From JAJPIG01 sp035504735 (GTDB lineage: Bacteria > Desulfobacterota > Binatia > Binatales > Binataceae), in contig DATJRJ010000235.1 in assembly GCA_035504735.1 (NCBI GenBank), positions 1 through 31,431 of the forward strand: a DNA stretch of 31,431 bases, given 5' to 3'. A model generated the notes under the pieces. The model did not search any database and was not told the DNA's origin. It worked only from the letters and a program-made list of their open reading frames with translations. Each line of letters opens with the position of its first letter. Within the stretch, counting starts at the first letter, position 1. Positions 22,321 to 29,457 of the stretch are shown here, piece after piece. The position numbers and the translations under genes were made by a program.

Positions 22321-23790
22321 CTAGCGCTTGTAGAAGGGTGGCAGGGCGGCGTCGACGTTGACCCACACCGACTTTGGGTAGGTGTACTCATGCATCGCGT
22401 CGAAGCCCATCTCGCGCCCATAACCCGAGCCGCGCACGCCGCCGAACGGCGAACCGGGATGCGCTCGCTTGTAGCAGTTGATCCAGACCATGCCGCTCAT
22501 CATGTGGCGCGCCACAGAATGAGCGCGGCGGAGGTCGCGCGTCCACAGTCCGCCGCCCAGTCCGTAGCTGGTACCGTTGGCGATTGCGATAACCTCCTCC
22601 TCTTCGCGGAACGTGGTCACCGAGACGAAGGGGCCGAAGACTTCTTCCTGGCAAACCCGGTCCGCAGGTTTCGCACGTACCACGGTGGGTAGCAGGTAAC
22701 ATCCTTTGGCCAGCGCGGGAACGTCGGGCGCCTTGCCGCCGAGGATAATATCGCCGCCCTGTTGGCGCGCGATTTCGCAATAGCCAAGCACGCGATCGCG
22801 ATGTCCCATCGAAGTGAGCGGGCCCATCTCGGTCGCCGGATCGAGCGGATTACCGACCCGAATCGATTTGGCGAGCTTTAGGAATCCGCCAAGGAACGCA
22901 TCGGCGATCTTTTCATGCAGCAGCAGCCGCGAACCGGCGATGCAGGCCTGGCCTTGGTTGTGAAAGATCGCAAACGCGCTGCCGCCGATGGCGGCATTGA
23001 GATCGGCGTCGTCGAACACGATATTGGCGCCCTTGCCTCCGAGTTCGAGCTGGACGCGCTTCAGATTACCGGCCGAGGCCTGTACGATCTTGCGCCCGGT
23101 GACGGTCGATCCGGTAAACGCGATCTTGTGCACGCCGGGATGCTCGGCGAGATATTGGCCGGCGACCGCGCCGTAACCCGGTACGATGCTGATGACGCCG
23201 CGCGGAAACCCGACCTCGGCCATCAACTCGGCGATTTTCAGCGACGAAAGCGGTGTCAATTCGGCGGGCTTCATCACCACAGTGTTGCCGGCCGCCAGCG
23301 CGGGCCCCATCTTCCAACTCGTGAACATCAGCGGAAAGTTCCACGGCACGATCTGGCCGACGACACCTACCGGCTCGCGCGTCACATAGTTGAGGAAGCC
23401 GGTCTCGACCGGAACGATGAAGCCCTCGTGCTTGTCCGCCATCCCGCCGAAGTAGCGGAAGGTCGCGGCGGTGCGCGAAACGTCGAGCGCACGGGCGTCG
23501 CGCAGTGGATGGCCGGTATCGAGCGTCTCGATTTGCGCGAGTTCTTCGGTATGGGTTTCGATCGCGTCGGCGAGCTTGAGCAACAACCTTCCACGCTCGG
23601 ACGCCGCGGTCGAGCTCCAGCCGGGAAAAGCTTGCGTGGCCGCTTCGACGGCGCGATCGATATCGGCCGGCTTGGCTTCAGCGACTGCCGCGAGATGGGA
23701 GTTGTCGTGCGGATTGAGCACTTCGATCGTCGCGTGATCGGCTGACTCGACGAACTCGCCGTTGATAAAAAGTTTGGTCTGAAGCTGCAT
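22321..23790 (-). CDS. pnpE: Aldehyde dehydrogenase, probable 4-hydroxymuconic semialdehyde dehydrogenase
   Basis: ATG 23790 follows a TAGGTG ribosome site; a GTG nine bases upstream is less likely. The 489-residue enzyme has Asn151 (PWNFP), FTGSTVTG for NAD, Glu249 (LELGGKGAN) and the nucleophile Cys283 (NQGQACIAGSR). The family is generic, but its position downstream of both hydroquinone dioxygenase subunits and with maleylacetate reductase in the same operon indicates 4-hydroxymuconic semialdehyde as substrate, with maleylacetate as product, as in the PnpE/HapE step of 4-nitrophenol and 4-hydroxyacetophenone degradation. It is distinct from the 2-hydroxymuconic semialdehyde dehydrogenase at 7534, which has a different C-terminal segment. 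A non-specific aldehyde role is the alternative. Confidence 0.8.
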   Translation of the reverse strand: MQLQTKLFINGEFVESADHATIEVLNPHDNSHLAAVAEAKPADIDRAVEAATQAFPGWSSTAASERGRLLLKLADAIETHTEELAQIETLDTGHPLRDARALDVSRTAATFRYFGGMADKHEGFIVPVETGFLNYVTREPVGVVGQIVPWNFPLMFTSWKMGPALAAGNTVVMKPAELTPLSSLKIAELMAEVGFPRGVISIVPGYGAVAGQYLAEHPGVHKIAFTGSTVTGRKIVQASAGNLKRVQLELGGKGANIVFDDADLNAAIGGSAFAIFHNQGQACIAGSRLLLHEKIADAFLGGFLKLAKSIRVGNPLDPATEMGPLTSMGHRDRVLGYCEIARQQGGDIILGGKAPDVPALAKGCYLLPTVVRAKPADRVCQEEVFGPFVSVTTFREEEEVIAIANGTSYGLGGGLWTRDLRRAHSVARHMMSGMVWINCYKRAHPGSPFGGVRGSGYGREMGFDAMHEYTYPKSVWVNVDAALPPFYKR

Positions 23791-23863
23791 GGCAAGCACC
23801 TAAAATTTCTATTCCGTGGAAGTACTGGCCTTAAGTCGTTCGTCGTCGCTCAGATGCAGGCAG

Positions 23864-24097
23864 CTACCTCGCTGATCGAGACCGCAACCACTTCAGGAGC
23901 ACATATCCGGCGCCTGGTATTACGTGCTCGTCGCAAACTAAATGCGAATAGTAGCTGTTCTCGCGTTTGTTCGGATTCAATTCACGAGTGCCGTGTGTCG
24001 CCAACTTTTGGCAGGTCTCTCCAAAATCCGAGTCGATAAGCTGGCACCTTCTACCGATGTGACTAATCTTGGATCTTTTGGAAGGCATTTCAGCCAT
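23864..24097 (-). CDS. Small Cys/His-rich ORF, possible zinc-binding protein
   Basis: A 77-residue frame runs from ATG 24097 (or ATG 24088) to TAG 23864 in the 327-bp gap between the dioxygenase large subunit and the aldehyde dehydrogenase. It contains RRCQLID, GETCQKLATHGTRE and HLVCDEH. The C-x10-C-x5-H ... C-x2-H arrangement ending in CDEH resembles small zinc-knuckle proteins with a 'C...C..ATH...CxxH' pattern. The ribosome site is weak (GGATGG before the second ATG). Its DNA is visibly more AT-rich than the neighbours, which may point to acquisition or to a decaying insert. Function unknown; it may be a non-coding stretch that happens to be open. Confidence 0.45.
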   Translation of the reverse strand: MAEMPSKRSKISHIGRRCQLIDSDFGETCQKLATHGTRELNPNKRENSYYSHLVCDEHVIPGAGYVLLKWLRSRSAR

Positions 24098-24117
24098 CCA
24101 GTAATATCGTTGACTCT

Positions 24118-25083
24118 CTAAAACTCGACCGGGTAGGGCTTCAGCTTGCCGCTCGTGTAAAGCTCGGGCAGCGCGGAGTCGCCATTCTCCCACACCAGCA
24201 GCATCGAGCGCTTCGGCGAGATGCCTTGATGCTGGATATCGGCGGGCATCGCGCAGATGTCGCCGGCCTTGGCGGTGACCCGCGCGCGCGGCTTGCCGGT
24301 CTGGCCGTCGAAGACCATCCAGTCGATCTGATCGCACAACTGCAGGAACCACTCGCAGCGGTCGTTGCCGTGAATGACCGGCAGTTGGTATTCCTCGGTG
24401 GTCGCGCAGATCAGATTGTTCTTGACCGCCGATACGATCGATGGATTCCAGGTTACATCCGAACGCGTCAGGTACTCGAAGAAATCGAAGGCGTGGACTT
24501 CGTCCTCGAAACCCTTCTCGGCATAGACTTCGAGCTTCTCGGGCCGATAGTCCTCGAACTGGCGATTGACCGGATAGCCGTTGGCGTCGCTGCGCAGATG
24601 GGCGTCGTCCTTTGCGCCGACCATCCGCTTCGCGGTGACGCGCATCCGATCGAGCGCCGCGCGATTCGCGCCACGCTTCGGTCCGAAGGCGCTGCCGGTT
24701 TCTTCCGGAGCCGCGAACGGATCGAAACCCTCGTTGGTCCAGTCCTCAAGGATATCCTTGAAAATTTTGGTCGCTTCCTTGGAGTCGAAAGTCTGTACGA
24801 AGTGCTTGTTGTTCTTCCAGTAGGCTTCGTTGCGCAGACCTACAAATACTTCAACCGTGCCGTAATGATTGGTGGTGCCGAACACGGTATCGAAGTTGAC
24901 GGTGCCGTAGAAAAAGCCCCACGCCACATCGCGCATCATCGCGCGCAGGAACTGGTCCACGGACGAAGTATGCGTCCCGCCCGGCCAGGAGACCTGGGCG
25001 AAGTAAGCATCGCGGCTGAAAGTGAAATCGCCCAGCTTGAAAGAACGATAGCCATGATCGTTGACTGCGTTTGCTTTTGCCAT
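24118..25083 (-). CDS. pnpD: Hydroquinone 1,2-dioxygenase, large (catalytic) subunit
   Basis: The 321-residue protein matches the PnpD/HapD-type large subunit of the two-component Fe(II) hydroquinone dioxygenase, which opens 1,4-dihydroxybenzene to 4-hydroxymuconic semialdehyde. Diagnostic blocks are MMRDVAWGFFYGTVNFD, DPFAAPEETG, VNRQFEDYRPE, SDVTWNPSIVSAV and DICAMPADIQHQG. The iron site is readable as His238-x-Asn240-x3-Glu244 (HGNDRCE) with His285 (ADIQHQG); the 47-residue spacing between the two histidines equals that recalled for PnpD of Pseudomonas WBC-3 (256 and 303). A GAGGGA ribosome site precedes the ATG, 48 bp after the small subunit gene. No other cupin family known to me has this block set. 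Confidence 0.9.
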   Translation of the reverse strand: MAKANAVNDHGYRSFKLGDFTFSRDAYFAQVSWPGGTHTSSVDQFLRAMMRDVAWGFFYGTVNFDTVFGTTNHYGTVEVFVGLRNEAYWKNNKHFVQTFDSKEATKIFKDILEDWTNEGFDPFAAPEETGSAFGPKRGANRAALDRMRVTAKRMVGAKDDAHLRSDANGYPVNRQFEDYRPEKLEVYAEKGFEDEVHAFDFFEYLTRSDVTWNPSIVSAVKNNLICATTEEYQLPVIHGNDRCEWFLQLCDQIDWMVFDGQTGKPRARVTAKAGDICAMPADIQHQGISPKRSMLLVWENGDSALPELYTSGKLKPYPVEF

Positions 25084-25131
25084 CGCCGTTCCCTCTGTCT
25101 CGATATGGTATGCGGTTGTTTTTTGCGACTG

Positions 25132-25623
25132 CTAACGCTGACAAATTTTGCCCCAGCGTTCGATCGTGAGCGGACCGAGGAGCGTTTGAAACAATATTAC
25201 TCCCGGTTGTTCGGCGTGAAACTGGTAAGCGGATCCTTTGGGCAGCAGCGCCATATGGCCGCGGCGGGCGACGATGCGCCCCATCTTTTTGCCTTTGGGC
25301 TGGCCCTCGAGGATCGTGGTGCCTTCCTGATCCTCGCGCGCGGCGGGCAGGTCGAGCTTGACGAGTCGGATTTCGACGGCGCCGTCCATGATCAGCGCGG
25401 CCTCATCGTGCGATGCGGTATACCAGGGCGAAGTGCCTTCGGCGCGAATCGCTTCGAGCACATTCTTGATATTCTTGCCGACGCAGACTTTCTCGTACGG
25501 CTTGGATTGCGCCGCAACTTCGAAGACATTGGAGAAGGCGTAATGTTTCGGGTCGTCGTCGATTACCTCGACGCCGCCTTTCTCGTAATGCGCCAGCGAG
25601 CCCATCTTTGTCTTGACCGGCAT
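25132..25623 (-). CDS. pnpC: Hydroquinone 1,2-dioxygenase, small subunit
   Basis: The 163-residue protein matches the PnpC/HapC-type small subunit, which carries the cupin fold but not the iron, and pairs with the large subunit in an alpha2beta2 enzyme. Typical blocks are EVIDDDPKHYAFSNVFEVAA, RAEGTSPWYTASHDE, MDGAVEIRLVKLD, KGKKMGRIVARRGHMALLP and the C-terminal PLTIERWGKIC. Length is normal for the subunit (about 18 kDa). ATG 25623 follows a GGGAG ribosome site. It is encoded between maleylacetate reductase (70 bp upstream) and the large subunit (48 bp downstream), the order seen in hydroquinone operons. The assignment is strong because both subunits occur together. Confidence 0.88.
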   Translation of the reverse strand: MPVKTKMGSLAHYEKGGVEVIDDDPKHYAFSNVFEVAAQSKPYEKVCVGKNIKNVLEAIRAEGTSPWYTASHDEAALIMDGAVEIRLVKLDLPAAREDQEGTTILEGQPKGKKMGRIVARRGHMALLPKGSAYQFHAEQPGVILFQTLLGPLTIERWGKICQR

Positions 25624-25644
25624 CTTCGGCCCTGCTCCCTTCGA

Positions 25645-25694
25645 ACTATTCGATAGTCAGTAGCCTCGTTTCAAATCTAGTTCCGATAGTCAGT
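25645..25694. repeat. Short repeats upstream of the dioxygenase small subunit
   Basis: In the 70-bp gap between maleylacetate reductase and pnpC, the 11-mer cgatagtcagt occurs twice (25651-25661 and 25684-25694, offset 33 bp). The first copy overlaps a small palindrome actat-tcg-atagt (25645-25657). This may be an internal operator or promoter element for the dioxygenase genes; no regulator can be assigned. Confidence 0.35.
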
Positions 25695-26758
25695 CATGCG
25701 CCGGGCCGTCGGCCTGTAAACGCGTCTTCCAGCAGGGCGCGGATTCCTTCGCGTGTGATCGGACGCGGATTAAAGTAAGGATTCTTAACCGCCAAATCGG
25801 CCGCGCGATCGAGATCGGAAGATTTCATGCCCAGCGCGGCGAGTGTCAATGGAGTACCGAGCGCTGCTTCCAGATCGTAGAGCCCGGGCGCGGCCGCGCT
25901 CGAATTCAGCGCCCGCGCTATCCGGCGCATCGCTTCGGGAGCGGCCTTGGCATTGTAGGCCGTGGCATGCGGCAGCACGACAGTATGAACTTCGGCGTGC
26001 GGCAGATTGAAGGTTCCGCCCAGCACGTGGCAGAGCTTGTGATGGAGCGCCATGCCGACCGCGCCGAGGACGCAGCCGCCGAGCCACGCGCCGTAAAGCG
26101 CCTCGCTACGTGCTTCGAGATCGCCGGGCTCCTTCATTACTTTAGGCAGACTGGCGCCGAGCGCGCGAATTCCTTCCTCGGCCATCAGCGACATGATCGG
26201 ATTTGCGTTCTCCGCATAAAGCGCTTCGACGCAATGGGCGATCGCGTTCATCCCGCTGGTCGCTGACAGCATCGCCGGCATGCTCACCGTCAGTGCAGGA
26301 TCGTAGATCACGGTGCGCGGCAGGATCTTTACATCGCGGCCGGTGGTCTTCTCTTCGCCGACCGTGAGCCCCCAGATGGGCGTCATCTCGGAGCCGGCGT
26401 AAGTAGTCGGGATGGCGACGGTCGGCAGGCCGGTGGTCATCACGATGGCCTTGGCAAGCCCGGTGGTCGAGCCACCGCCGATCGTGACCAGACCGTCGAC
26501 GTTATTTTCCTTGACATAAGCGCGAGCGCGTTCGGCCAGCGCAATGGGCACGTGCATCGTCGCCTGATCGTAGATGCCAACGCTGCGCGCGCCGAGCAGC
26601 GCCACGATCTTTTCGGCGTCGGCGCGCTGAAAGGGCGTGCACAATACCAACACGCGGCGCAGGCCGAGCTGATCGACCTCGGCGGGCAGCCGATCGAGTT
26701 TGCCCACGCCGAAGATCACCCGCGCGGGCAGAGCTTGATAAGTAAAGTTGATCATCAT
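25694..26758 (-). CDS. pnpF: Maleylacetate reductase
   Basis: The 354-residue protein belongs to the iron-alcohol-dehydrogenase-like fold: GVGKLDRLP near the N-terminus, the NAD(P)-binding GGGS (94-97), TTYAGSEMTPIWG, and the ALHHKLCHVLGG and NLPHAEVHTVVLPH segments of the active site. The TYAGSEMTPIWGLT and GMNAIAHCVEALY blocks are specific to maleylacetate reductases. The enzyme reduces maleylacetate to 3-oxoadipate with NAD(P)H. The ATG at 26758 overlaps the TGA of the CoA-transferase gene by four bases (ATGA), so the two are translationally coupled. It links the ring-cleavage genes downstream to the CoA-transferase upstream. Confidence 0.9.
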   Translation of the reverse strand: MMINFTYQALPARVIFGVGKLDRLPAEVDQLGLRRVLVLCTPFQRADAEKIVALLGARSVGIYDQATMHVPIALAERARAYVKENNVDGLVTIGGGSTTGLAKAIVMTTGLPTVAIPTTYAGSEMTPIWGLTVGEEKTTGRDVKILPRTVIYDPALTVSMPAMLSATSGMNAIAHCVEALYAENANPIMSLMAEEGIRALGASLPKVMKEPGDLEARSEALYGAWLGGCVLGAVGMALHHKLCHVLGGTFNLPHAEVHTVVLPHATAYNAKAAPEAMRRIARALNSSAAAPGLYDLEAALGTPLTLAALGMKSSDLDRAADLAVKNPYFNPRPITREGIRALLEDAFTGRRPGA

Positions 26759-27537
26759 GCCACCGCCTTCTCGTTGGCACGCTTCGATCGCTCATTGAGG
26801 TCGCGCAACACCCCAAGCTCGTCGCTGCGCGGCGGCTCCGTGACCGGCAATCCCTCGATCACCCGGAGTGGCCATCCGGTCGCGTCGCGGACCTGCTCGA
26901 CCGCGACTCCCGGATGAATGCTGGCGAGCACCAGCTCGCGGGTTTTGGGATCGGGCTTCAGGATACCGAGGTCAGTCACGATCGCCGCTGGTCCGTTGCC
27001 GTGAATTCCCAACGCGCGCCGATCGGTCGTCGCGTCGAGCAAGCCGACCGAGGTGATGAAATCGACTTTCTCGACGAACGCGCGCGGACTGTGCCGGATG
27101 ATGATGAGAATATCGCGCGCCGCGGTCGCGATCTCGGGCGCGCCGCCCGCGCCCGGCAAGCGGACCTTGGGCTTACGATAATCGCCGATCACGGTCGTGT
27201 TGATGTTGCCGTACTTGTCGACCTGCGCGGCGCCGAGAAATCCGATGTCGATCCGTCCGCCCTGGAGCCAATAGCGGAACATCTCGGGCACCGAGACCAG
27301 CGCGTCGGCAGTTTCGGCGAGGATGCCGTCGCCAATCGACAACGGCAGAATATCTGGGCGCGTGCCGATCGTTCCGGATTCGTAGATCAACGCGATGTTC
27401 GGTGCATGAGTCAGGCGCGCGAGGTTGGCCGCCGCGCTCGGCAATCCGATGCCCACGAAGCAGACCTGGCGATCGCGCAACAGGCGCGCCGCCGCGATGG
27501 TCATCATTTCGTCCGCGCTATAATCAGCTTTAGCCAT
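26755..27537 (-). CDS. catJ: 3-oxoadipate CoA-transferase-type, subunit B
   Basis: The 260-residue protein is the beta subunit of a family I CoA-transferase of the CatI/CatJ or glutaconate CoA-transferase type. The GIGLPSAAANLARLTHAPN block, the active-site segment IYESGTIG with Glu53 (matching Glu54 of GctB from memory), and GFLGAAQVDKYGNINTTVIG are diagnostic. Glu53 forms the glutamyl-CoA intermediate. In the context of maleylacetate reductase, the substrate is 3-oxoadipate and the donor succinyl-CoA, giving 3-oxoadipyl-CoA for thiolysis; no thiolase lies in the window. It starts 47 bp after subunit A and ends in ATGA overlap with the reductase gene. Confidence 0.87.
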   Translation of the reverse strand: MAKADYSADEMMTIAAARLLRDRQVCFVGIGLPSAAANLARLTHAPNIALIYESGTIGTRPDILPLSIGDGILAETADALVSVPEMFRYWLQGGRIDIGFLGAAQVDKYGNINTTVIGDYRKPKVRLPGAGGAPEIATAARDILIIIRHSPRAFVEKVDFITSVGLLDATTDRRALGIHGNGPAAIVTDLGILKPDPKTRELVLASIHPGVAVEQVRDATGWPLRVIEGLPVTEPPRSDELGVLRDLNERSKRANEKAVA

Positions 27538-27583
27538 TGATCAAAAATCATTTATCGAAATTTCATTCAGGCAAATCTCTCGT

Positions 27584-28426
27584 TCACGCGAGCGCACTCT
27601 GCTGGAACTCGGCGAAATCTCGCGTGCCGAGCACGTGACGATTCATCCAGGCGAGGAAGCCCTCGCGCGTGCGTGAGATCGCATCCCAATCGCGATAGAA
27701 CGAATTGTCGCGTCCGTAGTAACCGTGCGCGTAAGAGGGATGGGCGCCGCGCGGCACTTCGCACACCGCGTTGATCGCCCAGGTCGGCAGCACCACCGCG
27801 TTGGGCGGAGCCGCAAGATCGTCGACGATCTCTTCGACCGTCACGATCGATCGCTGCGCTGCGAGCACTGCTTCTTTCTGCACGCCGACGATGCCCCACA
27901 TCAGCACGTTGCCGCGCCGATCTGCCTTCTGCGCGTGGATTACCGCGACCTCGGGTCGGATCGCGGGTACCGCCGCGAGCTTCTCGCCGGTGAACGGACA
28001 ATCGATAAACTTGATCGACGCGTTGTACTTCGGCAGGTCGGTGCCCCGATAACCGCGCAGCACCGCGAACGGAATGTTCGAGGCGCCCGCCGCATACGCA
28101 TTCGCCATCCCGGCGTGGCTGTGCTCTTCGATCTCAAGCGCACGCGGCCATCCGTTCTCGACCGCGTCGCGCAGGCGATAGAGCGAACCGACTCCGGGAT
28201 TGCCGCCCCATGAGAAGATCAGCTTGCGCGCGCAGCCCATCCCGATCAGTTGATCGTAGATCAAATCGGGGGTCATCCGAATCAACGTCAGATCGGTCTT
28301 GCGCTGGCGCACCACTTCGTAGCCGGCGGCCGACGGGATCAGATGCGTGAAGCCTTCCATCGCGACCGTGTCGCCGTCGCGTATCAGTTCGCTGACCGCC
28401 TGCTTCAGGCTCATCAGTTCAGCCAT
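27584..28426 (-). CDS. catI: 3-oxoadipate CoA-transferase-type, subunit A
   Basis: The 280-residue alpha subunit begins MAELMSLKQAVSELIRDGDTVAMEGFTHLIPSAAG (quoted in pieces: MSLKQAVSELI, GDTVAMEGFTHLIP), the standard GFTH entry of CatI-type CoA-transferases, and contains KLIFSWGGNPGVGSLYR, FAVLRGYRGTDLP and HAQKADRRGNVLMWG. It has normal length for the CatI class. It is the first gene of the minus-strand hydroquinone operon and faces the IclR gene across 103 bp. A TATAGT hexamer lies only about 6 bp before its ATG on the minus strand, so either transcription starts farther upstream or the mRNA has almost no leader. Confidence 0.86.
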   Translation of the reverse strand: MAELMSLKQAVSELIRDGDTVAMEGFTHLIPSAAGYEVVRQRKTDLTLIRMTPDLIYDQLIGMGCARKLIFSWGGNPGVGSLYRLRDAVENGWPRALEIEEHSHAGMANAYAAGASNIPFAVLRGYRGTDLPKYNASIKFIDCPFTGEKLAAVPAIRPEVAVIHAQKADRRGNVLMWGIVGVQKEAVLAAQRSIVTVEEIVDDLAAPPNAVVLPTWAINAVCEVPRGAHPSYAHGYYGRDNSFYRDWDAISRTREGFLAWMNRHVLGTRDFAEFQQSALA

Positions 28427-28489
28427 CGGGTTACTATAACGGTTTATTCGATTGGGAAGCAGGTTTTTCGAGTGTTTTCACGGTTCCCT

Positions 28490-28523
28490 GTTCGTATGGC
28501 GCACAATCGTGTATGATGTGAAC
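28490..28523. promoter_or_regulatory. Candidate IclR (PcaR-type) operator with overlapping promoter
   Basis: Bases 28490-28504 read GTTCG-N5-CGCAC, identical in both half-sites to the PcaR operator core I recall from Pseudomonas (GTTCG-N5-CGCAC). It is the left half of a 34-bp imperfect palindrome with matching GTTC..AT....CAC on both arms (10 of 17 pairs). A TATGAT hexamer at 28512-28517, a good -10 for the regulator gene, lies inside the right arm. The layout fits an autorepressed IclR regulator controlling the divergent hydroquinone operon. Confidence 0.6.
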
Positions 28524-28529
28524 TCGATT

Positions 28530-29405
28530 ATGGTGGATACCAAACCCCTGTCAAGGGACGATTCTTCAGCCCTGCTGATTCAGTCGCTGGCCCGCGGCCT
28601 GGCCGTTATCCGCACCTTCGATCACGACCATCAGCGCCTCACCATCAGCCAGGTCGCCCAGCGCGCGCAACTCTCGCGCGCCACCGCGCGCCGCTTTCTC
28701 CTTACCCTGACCGATCTCGGCTACGCCAGCTTCGACGGCAAGCTCTTCGCCCTCACGCCGCGCGTGCTCGATCTCGGCTACGCATATCTTTCCTCGACGC
28801 CGTTCTGGGAGGTCGCGCAGCCGCACATGGAGGCGGTGGTCGCGCAGCTCCACGAGTCATGCTCGATCTCGGTGCTGCAGGATAACGATATCGTCTATGT
28901 CGCGCGCGTGCCGACCAAGCGCATCATGACGGTCACGCTCGGTATCGGCTCGCACTTGCCGGCGGGCGCCACCTCGATGGGCCGCGTGCTGCTGGCCTAT
29001 GCGAGCGAGGCTCAGCGTGAGCGCTACTTCGCGACTGCCGAACTGACCCGGTTCACGCCGCGCACTATCACCGATCCCGCGCGGCTGCGCGAACTGCTGC
29101 GCGAAGTCGTGCAGCGTGAATGGGCGCTGGTCGATCAGGAACTCGAGGAAGGCGTGCGCTCAGTGGCAGTCCCGGTGCGCGATGCCGCCGGCCGGGTGAT
29201 CGCGGCGATGAACCTGAGCGGTCACGCCTCGCGCGTCACGGTCGCCCAGATGAAACGCGAATTCGTGCCCGCACTGCTGCAGGCCTCGGCGCGAATAACT
29301 GCCACCCTGATGCTGCGATCGCCCGGTGCCGGCCGACCCTCCGGCCTTCCGCATCTTGAAAGACCCCGCAGCGAGCCGCCGCTACCCCGGCGTCTGAGCC
29401 TTTGA
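28530..29405 (+). CDS. IclR-family regulator, PcaR/PobR-like
   Basis: ATG 28530 gives 291 residues; the frame is open to 28452, but the added part runs through the operator. Residues 37-60 form the winged helix-turn-helix (LTISQVAQRAQLSRATARRFLLTL), followed by the IclR linker and an effector domain from about 100 (CSISVLQDNDIVYVARVPTKRIM, GSHLPAGATSMGRVLLA, EEGVRSVAVPVRDAAGRVIAAMNLSG; quoted as fragments). FEGLGYASFDG-type text and LTPRVLDLGYAYL are typical of PcaR/PobR/CatR-like activators of aromatic catabolism, which sense 3-oxoadipate or aromatic acids. It is divergent from the hydroquinone operon, its likely target. The last 27 residues are Pro/Arg-rich and not part of the fold. Confidence 0.88.
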   Translation: MVDTKPLSRDDSSALLIQSLARGLAVIRTFDHDHQRLTISQVAQRAQLSRATARRFLLTLTDLGYASFDGKLFALTPRVLDLGYAYLSSTPFWEVAQPHMEAVVAQLHESCSISVLQDNDIVYVARVPTKRIMTVTLGIGSHLPAGATSMGRVLLAYASEAQRERYFATAELTRFTPRTITDPARLRELLREVVQREWALVDQELEEGVRSVAVPVRDAAGRVIAAMNLSGHASRVTVAQMKREFVPALLQASARITATLMLRSPGAGRPSGLPHLERPRSEPPLPRRLSL

Positions 29406-29457
29406 TCGCCGCCGCCATCCGCTTCGTCCGTTGCCGATGAATCCGAGGGGAAAAACC

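Noticed and set aside
24226..25656. 476-codon plus-strand frame over the hydroquinone dioxygenase genes
   Set aside because: Antisense to two well-conserved subunits; no domain visible.
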